Below are positions 18,566 through 27,137 of a DNA stretch of 64,000 nt, one piece after another. The DNA comes from Actinoplanes regularis (GTDB lineage: Bacteria > Actinomycetota > Actinomycetes > Mycobacteriales > Micromonosporaceae). The first letter of the stretch is position 1. Each line of letters opens with the position of its first letter. The notes beneath the pieces were generated by a model. It worked only from the letters and a program-made list of their open reading frames with translations, made no database searches and had not been told where the DNA came from. The stretch spans positions 269,243 to 333,242 of the forward strand of contig NZ_FZNR01000009.1 of NCBI RefSeq assembly GCF_900188005.1, written 5' to 3'. The position numbers and the translations under genes were made by a program.

Positions 18566-19408
18566 ATGTCGCTCACGGCAGCCCTGGCGTACGCCCGGCA
18601 CGGCATCCCGGTCCTGCCGGTGCATACCCCTGACCGGGACGGTGTCTGCTCCTGCAGTCGACGAGACCACTGCGACAGCCCTGGCAAGCACCCGCGCCTG
18701 CGGCACGGGGTGAACGAGGCGAGCACCGATCCGCGCCAGATCGAGCTCTGGTGGACGTACTGGCCCCGGGCCAACCTGGGCCTGCGCACCGGCGTGGTGA
18801 TGGATGTGGCCGACGTCGACTCGGCGGAGGGCTGGCACGGGCTGCGCCATCTGCTCGACGACGAGGTCCCGCCCGGTCCGCAGGTGCGCACCGGGTCGGG
18901 CGGCCGCCACCTGTGGTTCCGCCCGACCGGCTACGGCAACCGCGTCCGCGTGCTGCCCGGCCTGGACTGGCGCGGCACGGGTGGGTATGTGCTGGCGCCG
19001 CCCTCCCGGCACGCGACCGGCGCCGGGTACACCTGGATCCGCCGGCCGGGGCCGGCGCTGCCGGTCAGCCCGGCGGCGCTCCGCGCCATGATCGCCGGGC
19101 CGCCGCCGGCTCCGGCGCGGCCGGTCGCCCACCCGGACCGGTACGCGGAGGCGGCGCTCGACGCCGAGGCCGACCGGGTGGCACGGGCCGTCGTCGGGTG
19201 CCGCAACGACACGCTGAACCGGGCGGCGTTCGCGCTGGGCCGATTCGTCGGCGCCGGGTTGCTCGACGCCGGGACGGTGCGGCGCGAACTGGAGGCGGCG
19301 GCACGCTCCGCCGGGCTGGGCCAGGCCGAGATCCGCGGCACGATCCGCTCCGGGATGGCGGCGGGCACGCGGCAGCCGTTCCTGCGGACTCCGGGCCACG
19401 TGGCGTGA
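18566..19408 (+). CDS. Bifunctional DNA primase/polymerase (Prim-Pol)
   Basis: A 280-residue archaeo-eukaryotic-type Prim-Pol. It starts with HGIPVLPVH and a Cys-rich CSCSRRDHCDSPGKHPR segment typical of actinobacterial and phage members. The three catalytic motifs are visible: DVADVDS near residue 79, GSGGRHLWF near 112 and LDWRGTGGYVLAPPSRH near 135. The C-terminal 70 residues are helical and resemble the primase C-terminal domain. Such proteins make primers or fill gaps in phages, plasmids and integrative elements. No replicative helicase, integrase or plasmid functions are nearby, so the cassette is more likely a repair or defence module than a replicon. Confidence 0.88.
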   Translation: MSLTAALAYARHGIPVLPVHTPDRDGVCSCSRRDHCDSPGKHPRLRHGVNEASTDPRQIELWWTYWPRANLGLRTGVVMDVADVDSAEGWHGLRHLLDDEVPPGPQVRTGSGGRHLWFRPTGYGNRVRVLPGLDWRGTGGYVLAPPSRHATGAGYTWIRRPGPALPVSPAALRAMIAGPPPAPARPVAHPDRYAEAALDAEADRVARAVVGCRNDTLNRAAFALGRFVGAGLLDAGTVRRELEAAARSAGLGQAEIRGTIRSGMAAGTRQPFLRTPGHVA

Positions 19409-19599
19409 CAGTCGGGAAGATCACCCCTGCCGGAGCAGATCGGCACGAATGCCAGAAAACGGCACCGAGCTGCGGCGATGGCATGGATGAGGGGACGGGT
19501 TAACCGATTGGGTTACCGGAAACGGATGATCGGGTCGCGTGCGTGCGGGTTCCCGGGGCTCTCGCGCCGGTAGCCTGGCAGGCGACCGGCCGGGGGGCG

Positions 19600-21429
19600 A
19601 TGGTGCTTCAGTGGGACGTCATCGGTGACGCGGAGCAAAGTGTGCTCGGTGATCCGGTGCGCCTGTGTTCGGTGCGGCGGATCGGCCGCCCGGGGCCGGA
19701 CGAGGCGTTCGACCGGGTCGCGATGCTGGTCCGGAAGCTGGTGGACGCGCCGCTCGGGGTGGTCTGCCTGGTCGACGCCGAGCATCAGTACCTGGCCGGC
19801 CAGGTCGGCCTGCCGGAGCCGATCGCCAGCGAGCGGACCATGCCGCTGACCCACTCGTTCAGCCGGCACGTGGTGGTGGCCGGCGAGATGCTGATCATCT
19901 CGGACGTGCGCACCGACCCGCGGATGCGGGGCAACCCGACGATCGCCCAGCTCAACGCGATCGCGTACGCGGGGGCGCCGATCACCGATCCGGACGGGCT
20001 GGTGGTGGGGGCGCTCTGCGCGGTGGACCACGAGCCGCGGGACTGGACGAACAGCGAGATCGCCCTGCTCACCGAGTTGGCGGCGGTCTGCTCGTCGGAG
20101 GTCTGCCTGCGGATCGCCCGGGCCACGGCCGAGGACGCCCGCAAGGCGGCCGAGGACGCCCGGCGGGCCGCCGAGTCCGCCGGCCAGAACCTGGAGCTGC
20201 TCACCGACCTGACGGAGTCGCTGGCCGCGACGATGGACGTGGACGAGGCGATGCGCCGGCTCGGCCGGATCGTCACGGGCGGGCTGGCCGACTGGTGCGT
20301 GGTGACCTACGCCGACGAGCCCGGCGTCACGCCGCACGTCAGCGCCACACACCGGGATCCGGCCCGGGCCGCCGACATGGACCGGCTGGCCGAGCTGGCC
20401 GCCCGCTCCCGCACCGACCTGCGCGCGATCGTGCTGGCCGCGCACCGGCACGGCCGGCCGGTGCGCCGGGTGGACGGGCCGGCGAAGATCCGCGACCGGC
20501 TCAGCGACGCGGAGATCGCCTCGATCGCCACCACCGCGGGGCTCGGGTCGTCGATGATCGCGCCGATCATCTCGTCGGTGCGGCGCCGGATCCTCGGCGC
20601 GGTGCTGCTGGTCAACGGGCCGGACCGGGCGCCGTTCAACGACGCCGAGGAGCGCGTCGCGGCGGAGATCGGGCGCCGGGCCGGGCTGGCGGTGGAGAAC
20701 AGCCGGCTCTACCGGGAGCAGCGGCACATGGCCGAGGTGCTGCAACGCAGCCTGCTCACCGAACTGCCGACGCTGCCGGGTGTCGAGCTGCACGCCCGCT
20801 ACCTGCCGGCGCAGGACGGTGCCGCGGTCGGCGGGGACTGGTACGACGCGTTCGCCCAGCCGGACGGCAGCGTGATGGTCGCGGTCGGCGACGTGTCCGG
20901 ACACGACATCGAGGCCGCGGCGATGATGGGTCAGCTGCGGAATCTGGTCCGGGGCGACGCGTACGGCCGGGACGACGAGCCCGGCGCCCTGCTCACCCAG
21001 CTGGATCTGGCGCTGCACGGCCTGCGGGTGCCGGCCGCCGCGACGGTGGTGCTGGCCCGGGTCCGGCAGTCCTGGTCGGGCTACGCGATCAGCTTCGCGA
21101 ACGCCGGCCACCCGCCCCCGTTGCTGCTCCTGCCGGACGGCCGGGTGCAGGTCTGGTGGGTGCCGCCGGAGCCGCTGCTCGGCCTGCTCCCGCAGGATCC
21201 GCGCACCACCACGATCCGCTATGTGCCGCCCGGGTCGACGCTGGTGCTCTACACCGACGGCCTGGTCGAGGACCGTGACCAGCTGCTGGACGACGGGGTG
21301 GCCCGGCTCGCCGAACGGCTCCGAACGAGCTCCGCCTACCCCGGCGACGCGCTCTGCACCCGGCTGCTGGAGGTCGCCCCGCACCGCAGCGACGACATCG
21401 CCCTACTGCTGGTCCGCCTGACCGGCTGA
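19600..21429 (+). CDS. GAF-domain PP2C/SpoIIE serine phosphatase
   Basis: A 609-residue cytoplasmic sensor phosphatase of the RsbU/SpoIIE type. Two GAF domains (about 25-165 and 200-355) are joined by an Ala/Glu-rich coiled coil (AEDARKAAEDARRAAES). The C-terminal PP2C-like domain (about 375-605) has the metal-binding Asp residues in GGDWYDAF, VGDVSGHD, LYTDGL and SDDIALL. Such enzymes dephosphorylate STAS anti-anti-sigma factors to release stress or developmental sigma factors; the STAS protein at 31329-31643 is a possible but unproven substrate. The ATG at 19600 has a GGGGGCG site. Its 3' end overlaps the convergent gene by 27 bp. Confidence 0.88.
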   Translation: MVLQWDVIGDAEQSVLGDPVRLCSVRRIGRPGPDEAFDRVAMLVRKLVDAPLGVVCLVDAEHQYLAGQVGLPEPIASERTMPLTHSFSRHVVVAGEMLIISDVRTDPRMRGNPTIAQLNAIAYAGAPITDPDGLVVGALCAVDHEPRDWTNSEIALLTELAAVCSSEVCLRIARATAEDARKAAEDARRAAESAGQNLELLTDLTESLAATMDVDEAMRRLGRIVTGGLADWCVVTYADEPGVTPHVSATHRDPARAADMDRLAELAARSRTDLRAIVLAAHRHGRPVRRVDGPAKIRDRLSDAEIASIATTAGLGSSMIAPIISSVRRRILGAVLLVNGPDRAPFNDAEERVAAEIGRRAGLAVENSRLYREQRHMAEVLQRSLLTELPTLPGVELHARYLPAQDGAAVGGDWYDAFAQPDGSVMVAVGDVSGHDIEAAAMMGQLRNLVRGDAYGRDDEPGALLTQLDLALHGLRVPAAATVVLARVRQSWSGYAISFANAGHPPPLLLLPDGRVQVWWVPPEPLLGLLPQDPRTTTIRYVPPGSTLVLYTDGLVEDRDQLLDDGVARLAERLRTSSAYPGDALCTRLLEVAPHRSDDIALLLVRLTG

Positions 21430-22839
21430 GTCCTCGGCCACGACCGGCGGCCCGCCGTGGGTCCACGGTGTCTCGGCGGGGTCCGGGAGGGACCCGCTGC
21501 GGCGGAACTCCTCGCTCAGGGTGGTCAGCACCAGGCGCTCCCCCGCCGCGGGGACGCTGCCCGGCTCGGCGACCAGCTTGCGTCCCATGCCACCGGACAG
21601 TTCGAGGAGCACGTCGCTCTCCCCCGGGGAGCCGGCGGGCGTCACCGAGATGACCCGGGCGCGCTGGGACGGGCGGGCCGGTGAGGTCAGCGACGTGCCC
21701 GGCTCGACACGGACGGGCTCGGCGGTGCGGACCATGATCCGGGGGCGGAGGACCGGACGCCGGCCGGTGTCGTCGACGCGGTCGGGGGCGGCCAGCGTCA
21801 CGGTGCCCGCGAAGGCCGCGCCGGCCAGCCGGTACTCGGCGAGCACCAGCGGGTCGTCGAAGGCGCGCTGGACCGCGTACCGCGAGGCCGCGGACTCCAG
21901 GCGTTGCAGGCGCGCGGCCGCCGCGACGGCGCCGTCACGGCGGGGCTGGGGCGCGCCGCCCTCGGCGAGGTACTGGTGGAACGCCGTGAAGGCATCCTTG
22001 TCACCGTCCCAGCGCTGGGCCACCCGCTCACCGGCCGGCAGCCGCCGCAGCAGGTTCAGGGTGCGCCACATCCGCTCCCAGGTCGGGAGCATCAGATCGC
22101 GCAGCACCTCGGGCAGTTCCGGCGCCTGGCGTTCGATCAGCGGGGCGAGGACCCTGTTGTCGAAGTCCGGGTCGGTGGCCGGGCCGGCGACCGGGCCGTT
22201 CTCCACCGCGCGGGCCGCCACCGCGCCCTCCTCGATCCAGGCCAGCAGCACGCCGAGCTGGGCGTCCTCGGCGCCGCTCTGGCCGGTGGCCCAGTGCAGC
22301 CCGAGCGCCTGCACCGCGTTGAGCAGCAGCGACGATCCGGGCACCTCGGCGCTGTTGGCGAAGAAGGTGAGCCAGCGGCCGAGCAGCGGCACCGCGGCGG
22401 GCACCGGGTGCTCGCCGTCGACCGTGCGGAACCGGGTGGAGCGGCCGAACAGGCGCAGGAAGTCGACGCCGCCCGGGTTCGGGACCCAGAGCTGCGGGGC
22501 GTCCACGTATCGGGTCCGGACGTCCTTGCCCCGGTCGACCGGGACGTCCTCGGTGACGTCGGTGAACGAGTCGAGGTACGAGACGAGCAGCTCGCCGAGG
22601 CGGTCGGCGAACCGGAACCGCTCGTCCCGGTCCCGGGGCTGGGTGACGACCAGGAGCTCCGGTCGCGCCGGATCGGTGCCGGCCAGCGCGGCCAGCGGGG
22701 CGTTCGCCTCGCCGGCCATCGCCAGCGGGATCAGCACCATCGGATGATCGTGGACGTGCAGGTGGCGGACGGTGGCGACGGCCTGCGCCCGCCCGGTGGC
22801 GACGGCCTGCGCCCGGGCGAGGGCGGTGAGCGTACTCAA
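21403..22839 (-). CDS. Unknown protein coupled to a Cas4-like nuclease
   Basis: A 478-residue soluble protein that I do not recognise. An N-terminal alpha/beta region (VLIPLAMAGEA, then ELLVVTQPRDRDERFRFADRLGELLVSYLD) is followed by a long helical middle and a C-terminal all-beta part. There, short strands (GTVTLAAPDRV, RARVISVTPAGSPGESDVLLELSGGMGRKL, GERLVLTTLSEEF) look like an OB-fold or SH3-like barrel. The TTG start at 22839 was chosen because it overlaps the nuclease stop in a TTGA with a GAGG site 8 nt upstream; no ATG or GTG fits. The tight coupling suggests the two proteins work in one complex, perhaps with this one gripping nucleic acid. Confidence 0.75.
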   Translation of the reverse strand: MSTLTALARAQAVATGRAQAVATVRHLHVHDHPMVLIPLAMAGEANAPLAALAGTDPARPELLVVTQPRDRDERFRFADRLGELLVSYLDSFTDVTEDVPVDRGKDVRTRYVDAPQLWVPNPGGVDFLRLFGRSTRFRTVDGEHPVPAAVPLLGRWLTFFANSAEVPGSSLLLNAVQALGLHWATGQSGAEDAQLGVLLAWIEEGAVAARAVENGPVAGPATDPDFDNRVLAPLIERQAPELPEVLRDLMLPTWERMWRTLNLLRRLPAGERVAQRWDGDKDAFTAFHQYLAEGGAPQPRRDGAVAAAARLQRLESAASRYAVQRAFDDPLVLAEYRLAGAAFAGTVTLAAPDRVDDTGRRPVLRPRIMVRTAEPVRVEPGTSLTSPARPSQRARVISVTPAGSPGESDVLLELSGGMGRKLVAEPGSVPAAGERLVLTTLSEEFRRSGSLPDPAETPWTHGGPPVVAEDSAGQADQQ

Positions 22840-23885
22840 GAAAGGGCCTCGGATCGCAGGCGGAGCGCGTGCCGCAGCATGGCGGCGGCCTCCTCCTGCT
22901 CCGCCGTGGGCGGTTGCGAGCCGGAGGCGAGCGCGAGCACCTCGCCGACGGTCTCGATCCCGCCCAGTGCCTCGCGCACCGGTCGGCCGAGGGCTCCCGT
23001 GGTCCCGGCCGCCTCGTTCCGGCAGAACATCGAGAGTTCGCAGGTGGAGATGCACTCCGGCGCGTATCTCGGCGTCACCTGCTCGAGCGCCGCGGTCAGT
23101 TCCGTGGACGGCTGGTTCAGGTCGAAGGTCAGCCCGGCCGGCAGCGCGTCGATGATCTCCCCGACCGAGGCGAGCCGCGACAGCTGCCGGCGCAGCGTGG
23201 CGAGCTGCTTGCGGACGTCCAGCCGGACCGCCACCGGGGTCATCGCGAAGTTCCGCGGGCAGACCAGCACGACCTCGTGGTCGACCAGCAGCGGATCCAT
23301 CCCGAGCCGTTCCAGCAGCTGACGCAGCGCGAGCACGTACGTCGCGGCCTGGGTCGCCGCGGCGGAGACCTTGGCGCTCTCGGCCTGCCCATCGACCACC
23401 GCGAACGACTTGATCTCGACGACCTGCAGCCGGCCCTCGTGCGCGTAGGCGACCAGGTCGGGCTCCAGGTAGACGGTCTGCCCGGCCACCTCGAGGGTGA
23501 GCAGCGGATGGTCGATCAGCGCCGCCTCGGCCGAGGCGAGCAGGCGGGCCGTCCGCGAGTGCCGGTCGTCCAGCGTGTCGTCCGAGTCCGCGCCGAGATC
23601 CTGATAGCCGAGGGCGGCGTCGCCGGCGCCGAGCACCGACCGCAGCAACGCGCAGTCGTCGGCCTTCAGCATCGCCTCGAACGCGTTACCCCGGGACAAC
23701 GCGAAGCGGGACTGGCCGAAGCTGCCCGGGAAGCCGACCGCGTCGGCGAGTTTCAGCTTGTCGACGCCGGCCGCGTCGAGGACGGCACGCCGATTGCAGC
23801 CCGGATTGCCGGTGAGGGCGGCGATCGTGCGCGCGTTGTGCCGCTTGGCCTTCCCTGGGCCGCGTAGCTCGTCGAGCCGAGTCAT
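22836..23885 (-). CDS. Cas4/RecB-like PD-(D/E)XK nuclease with Cys cluster
   Basis: A 349-residue candidate nuclease. The PD-(D/E)XK core is EPDLVAYAHEGRLQVVEIKSF: an Asp on the first strand, then the E-x-K pair. An N-terminal Cys (NPGCNRRAVLD) plus a C-terminal trio in ECISTCELSMFC (C-x3-C-x5-C) match the four-cysteine iron-sulfur arrangement of Cas4, AddB and RecB-like exonucleases. The upstream RGNAFEAML segment is also typical of the family. No cas gene is nearby, so this is not a CRISPR adaptation protein. It is translationally coupled to the 478-residue gene. The start at ATG 23885 has no strong ribosome-binding site. Confidence 0.8.
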   Translation of the reverse strand: MTRLDELRGPGKAKRHNARTIAALTGNPGCNRRAVLDAAGVDKLKLADAVGFPGSFGQSRFALSRGNAFEAMLKADDCALLRSVLGAGDAALGYQDLGADSDDTLDDRHSRTARLLASAEAALIDHPLLTLEVAGQTVYLEPDLVAYAHEGRLQVVEIKSFAVVDGQAESAKVSAAATQAATYVLALRQLLERLGMDPLLVDHEVVLVCPRNFAMTPVAVRLDVRKQLATLRRQLSRLASVGEIIDALPAGLTFDLNQPSTELTAALEQVTPRYAPECISTCELSMFCRNEAAGTTGALGRPVREALGGIETVGEVLALASGSQPPTAEQEEAAAMLRHALRLRSEALS

Positions 23886-24016
23886 CAGCGCCGTTCTTGT
23901 GAGACGTCGGGGAGAACTGACTGTAGATCTTTGTACGAGGCGGCGGCAATCTCGCCGCGTTTCACCCACGAGAGGTGAATAAAACGTGCATTTCAGTCAC
24001 AATCCCGGTGGCGCGC

Positions 24017-24022
24017 TAGGTT
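24017..24022 (+). promoter_or_regulatory. -10 element, leaderless promoter of the DUF427 gene
   Basis: TAGGTT, 6 nt, then the ATG at 24029, with no ribosome-binding site. Confidence 0.6.
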
Positions 24023-24028
24023 CGGAGC

Positions 24029-24313
24029 ATGCCGAAGGCCATCTGGAACGACGAAGTGATCGCGGAGAGCAACGACACCGTGGTGCTCGAGGGGAATTAC
24101 TACTTTCCCCGGGGCTCGGTGCGGGAGGACGTGCTCATCCCCTCCGACACGCACACCGTCTGCCCCTGGAAGGGCAAGGCGTCGTACTACTCACTGAGCG
24201 CCGACGGCCGGACGGCCGCCGACGCCGCCTGGTACTTCCCGAATCCGAAACCGGACGCCGCGGCGGTCCGGGATCGCGTCGCCTTCCGTAAAGACGTGAG
24301 GGTGGAGCTCTAA
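24029..24313 (+). CDS. DUF427 protein
   Basis: A 94-residue single-domain DUF427 protein. The family hallmarks are present: AIWNDEVIAESNDTVVLEGNYYFP, then TVCPWKGKASYYSL and AAWYFPNPKP. The domain is widespread in actinobacteria as a small beta-barrel of unknown function, perhaps a ligand-binding or metabolic accessory protein. The gene is monocistronic and convergent with the hypothetical gene at 24333. Confidence 0.88.
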   Translation: MPKAIWNDEVIAESNDTVVLEGNYYFPRGSVREDVLIPSDTHTVCPWKGKASYYSLSADGRTAADAAWYFPNPKPDAAAVRDRVAFRKDVRVEL

Positions 24314-24332
24314 CCGCGGCCACGAGGCCCGC

Positions 24333-24746
24333 TCACGCGATGCGCGGGTGGGCCTCCTCGATCGCGGTGACCTCGAGATAGTCCAGCATGTCCCGCTGCT
24401 CGTCGGGATCCAGCGCTCGGAAGGCGGCGTACGCCTCCCCCCGGGCGTTCTCCGTCTCCGCGGCCAGCAGCGCGATGATCGCCGACCAGGCCAGCGAGAC
24501 CCGGTCGAAGAGCCGGGCCCGGCGCAGCGAGGTGAGCCGGGTCAGCATCGCCACCTTGGCCACCGCGTCGTCGTCGGTCGGGAGCCGGTCACAGAGCTCG
24601 AAGAGCGCCTTCCCCCGGTACGGATGCTCGGCCTCGATCATCCGGGCCAGCTCGGCATTGCCCATCCGGTCGACCGCCGGAGCGGGGCCGCGCCGCGGCA
24701 GGCGCGGACGAGGGTTCGGCTCAGCGTGCACGACTGTCCCGCCCAC
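24333..24746 (-). CDS. Hypothetical helical protein
   Basis: A 137-residue protein of unknown function, mainly helical after a Pro/Arg-rich N-terminus (NPRPRLPRRGPAP). The region MIEAEHPYRGKALFELCDRLP and an acidic helical C-terminus are the main features. The GTG at 24746 overlaps the YbaB-like gene by 26 bp; a second GTG at 24731 with a GGGCGGGA site is equally plausible. The overlap implies coupling with the YbaB-like gene upstream. Confidence 0.65.
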   Translation of the reverse strand: MGGTVVHAEPNPRPRLPRRGPAPAVDRMGNAELARMIEAEHPYRGKALFELCDRLPTDDDAVAKVAMLTRLTSLRRARLFDRVSLAWSAIIALLAAETENARGEAYAAFRALDPDEQRDMLDYLEVTAIEEAHPRIA

Positions 24747-25200
24747 TCTCGAAGCCCTTGCCCGGCGACTGGTGCGGCAGCGTGGGCCGACTGGCGAAGG
24801 AGGGGAACGGCGCGCGCGCCGGCATCACCGGGGCGGGCGGCTCGGCCGGCCCGGCAGTGGCCGGGAAGCGCTGGGTGAAACCGTCCAGCACCGCCCTGCC
24901 GGTCTCGGTCTCCGTGCCCACGGTCTCCTCGACCGCGTCCGCCACCTGATCGGCCAGCGCCGACTGCGCCCGCCTGATGGTCCGCAGGATCTCGGTCGCC
25001 AGCCCGGGCGCGCCCAGGCCCAGCGACCGTTCGTCCAACTCCAGCGCGGTCACGTTCCCCGAACTCGCCACGGTGACCAGAACCGCGCCGTCCGCACCGG
25101 CCGCCGACGCGCGCAGCGTCGCCACCCGGTCCGCCAGCGCGGCGGCCGCGCCCCGCGAACGGGACACTCCGTCACCGCCCCCCGACTCTCCGCCCAGCAC
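24721..25200 (-). CDS. YbaB/EbfC-like protein with Pro-rich tail
   Basis: A 159-residue relative of the YbaB-like protein at 15107. A predicted N-terminal helix (RGAAAALADRVATLRAS) is followed by the central VLVTVASSGNVTALELDERS strand pair and the helix ATEILRTIRRAQSALADQVADAV. It then carries a disordered Pro/Ala-rich C-terminal tail that the first paralog lacks. A GTG start at 25200 is chosen for its GGAGGG site; an ATG 14 codons upstream lacks one. Whether the two paralogs bind DNA or act in another complex is unknown. Confidence 0.7.
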   Translation of the reverse strand: MLGGESGGGDGVSRSRGAAAALADRVATLRASAAGADGAVLVTVASSGNVTALELDERSLGLGAPGLATEILRTIRRAQSALADQVADAVEETVGTETETGRAVLDGFTQRFPATAGPAEPPAPVMPARAPFPSFASRPTLPHQSPGKGFESGRDSRAR

Positions 25201-25361
25201 GATTTCGCCCTCCGTTACGGACTTGCGGTGGTGATGTCTCATAAGATCACGCCCGCGCCATCCTCGCGAGCACCCACGGTAGCGACTCCCGGCGCTCACT
25301 CGACCCGATTACCGCCGTAACCTTCAACCAACACATCGACCATCACGATCGAGGGGGTTTT

Positions 25362-25550
25362 GTGGAGACGGGCCAGCCCGACGACGGACCCGCGCCGGAG
25401 TGGCGGTCCGCGATGATCGACATCTCCGAGTTCACGCTCGCCGAACTGGTCACCCACGACGACTCCGCCCTGGACCGGTGCCTGCGCCACCTGGCCGAGG
25501 ATCGGACCGGGGCGGGCGAGCAGATCGCCGGCTTCAACTCGGCGCTCTGA
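25362..25550 (+). CDS. fxsA: FxSxx-COOH RiPP precursor peptide
   Basis: A 62-residue peptide ending in FNSAL, the C-terminal FxSxx signature of the FxSxx-COOH family of ribosomal peptides. In known members a radical SAM enzyme (FxsB) links the Phe and Ser-position side chains into a cyclophane. The leader contains MIDISEFTLAELV and a helical RCLRHLAEDRTGAGEQ stretch, as expected. The GTG start has a GAGGGGG site 5 nt upstream. The HExxH gene starts about 12 bp after its stop, so the two are an operon. No fxsB is present in this window. Confidence 0.82.
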   Translation: METGQPDDGPAPEWRSAMIDISEFTLAELVTHDDSALDRCLRHLAEDRTGAGEQIAGFNSAL

Positions 25551-25561
25551 CCCCGATCCCG

Positions 25562-27019
25562 TTGCGCCCGTTCCGGCTCGCCGACTCCGACCTCGCCGCC
25601 CTCGGCGCCGGCCGGCCGTCGCCCGGCACCCTCGGCCTGCTGCGCAGGGCGCGGCTCAGCCGCCATCTCCTTCTCCTGCGGGAGGCCCGGCGAGCGGTCC
25701 CGGAAAGGCTTGCCTGGTACGACGACCTGGGCGCCCTGACCCCGGCGGCCGCCCGCACGCGGATCGCCGACCCGCTGGTCGGACTCTGGTCGGCGCGAGT
25801 CCTGGCCGCACTCCGCGCCGGCCCGGAGACGGCGCTCGGGGAGCTTCCCGAACCGGTCGGGCACCTGATCCGCGTGACGCACTCGGGGCGGACGCTGACC
25901 GTGCGGCTGGACGACCGCGGCCCGCTGCGGCACCTGCTCGGGTTGCCCCCGGCCGAGCGGCTGGCCCCCACCGAGCTGGCGCACTGGCACGACTGCCTCG
26001 ACGCGGCCTGGCGGATCCTGGTCACCCGGCACCCCACAGCCGCCGGCATCCTCGACGGCGTCCTGCAAGTGATCGTCCCGGCCCGGCCGGATCCGCTGGC
26101 CGAGGGCGTGAGCGCGACGTCGGCGGGGGCGTTCGGCGCGGTCGCGATGTCGGCGCCGGCCACCGGCACCGGCCTGGCCGTGGCCCTGCTGCACGAGACC
26201 CAGCACAGCGTGCTGAACGCGGTGCACGGGCTCTTCGAGCTCGTCCACCCGGGCGGGCGGCTCGGGTACTCGCCGTGGCGGGAGGATCCGCGTCCCACCT
26301 TCGGCGTCCTGCACGGGGCGTACGCCTTCCTGGCCGTGGCCCGCTTCTGGCGCACCGAGCTGCGGCACGACGGCGCGACGGCCCCCGGCCGCGGTGCGGC
26401 GGAGTTCGAGTTCGCGCGCTGGCGGACGGCGGTGCACGAGACGGCCGGCCGGCTGCTCGCCGGCGGGGAACTGACCGCGGCCGGGGTCCGGCTGGTCGGC
26501 GCCCTCCGGGACGAGGTCGAGCCGTGGCTGGCCGAACCGGTCGATCCGGAGGTGGAGCGCCTCGCCGACCTGGCCCGGGCCGATCATCACGCGCGCTGGC
26601 GGCTGCGGAACCTGACGCCCTCCCCCGGTGACCTGACCGCGCTGGCCGGCGCGTGGCGCGCGGGCCGGCCGGCGATGCCCGTCGAGTCCACGGTGGCCGA
26701 CGGGGTGCGGACGATCGAGTCGAGTCCCCGGCTGCGGCTGATCCGGGCGGTGCTGCGCGGGGACACCGCCGGCGCCGAGGAGGGCGATCCCGGGGATGTC
26801 GCGTGCGTCCGTGGGAGCCGGCGGGACGCGCTCACGTCGTACCAGGCAAGCCTCTCGAAGGACCGCGCCCACGACGCGGCCTGGGGCGGACTCGCCCTCG
26901 TCTCCCCGCATCCCGCCCTGCGCCGCAGGCCGGAGCTGGTCCGCGCGGCCGCGCTGGCCCTGCCCGAAGCGGACCTCGCGGCGCTGGCCGACTGGCTGTC
27001 CCACCAGGACGAAGACTGA
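25562..27019 (+). CDS. HExxH-type peptide beta-hydroxylase of the FxSxx system
   Basis: About 485 residues with the single motif HETQH (near residue 211) that defines the HEXXH family found beside FxSxx-COOH precursors. Family knowledge assigns alpha-ketoglutarate-dependent beta-hydroxylation of the modified peptide to these proteins. An N-terminal helical domain (LGLLRRARLSRHLLLLREARR) precedes the motif, and a TPR-like C-terminal stretch follows. The start is uncertain: the likeliest is TTG at 25562, with the CTG that overlaps the precursor stop (25547) as the alternative, and neither has a good ribosome-binding site. In many actinomycetes this domain is fused to FxsB; here it stands alone. 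Confidence 0.8.
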   Translation: MRPFRLADSDLAALGAGRPSPGTLGLLRRARLSRHLLLLREARRAVPERLAWYDDLGALTPAAARTRIADPLVGLWSARVLAALRAGPETALGELPEPVGHLIRVTHSGRTLTVRLDDRGPLRHLLGLPPAERLAPTELAHWHDCLDAAWRILVTRHPTAAGILDGVLQVIVPARPDPLAEGVSATSAGAFGAVAMSAPATGTGLAVALLHETQHSVLNAVHGLFELVHPGGRLGYSPWREDPRPTFGVLHGAYAFLAVARFWRTELRHDGATAPGRGAAEFEFARWRTAVHETAGRLLAGGELTAAGVRLVGALRDEVEPWLAEPVDPEVERLADLARADHHARWRLRNLTPSPGDLTALAGAWRAGRPAMPVESTVADGVRTIESSPRLRLIRAVLRGDTAGAEEGDPGDVACVRGSRRDALTSYQASLSKDRAHDAAWGGLALVSPHPALRRRPELVRAAALALPEADLAALADWLSHQDED

Positions 27020-27137
27020 GCTTTCGCCGGTTGCAACTCGGTTGACCTGTGGTTATGTTCGGTAGCGAAGCCGAAAGGCGAGCTGGATCACTTAAGCCGC
27101 CCACCACCGGACCGATGTTTGCGTCCGGAGGTGACTC

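Noticed and set aside
18566..19408. Prim-Pol gene as mark of an integrated plasmid or phage
   Set aside because: No integrase, excisionase, transfer or structural gene lies nearby; the HTH gene at 62246 is too distant to count.
22836..23885. CRISPR adaptation protein Cas4
   Set aside because: The Cys and nuclease motifs fit, but there is no array and no cas1/cas2, so it is called a Cas4-like nuclease only.
27020..27137. Possible c-di-GMP riboswitch in front of the GGDEF-EAL gene
   Set aside because: A small GCC-GAAA-GGC hairpin near 27067 is present, but the conserved core of c-di-GMP riboswitches could not be matched.
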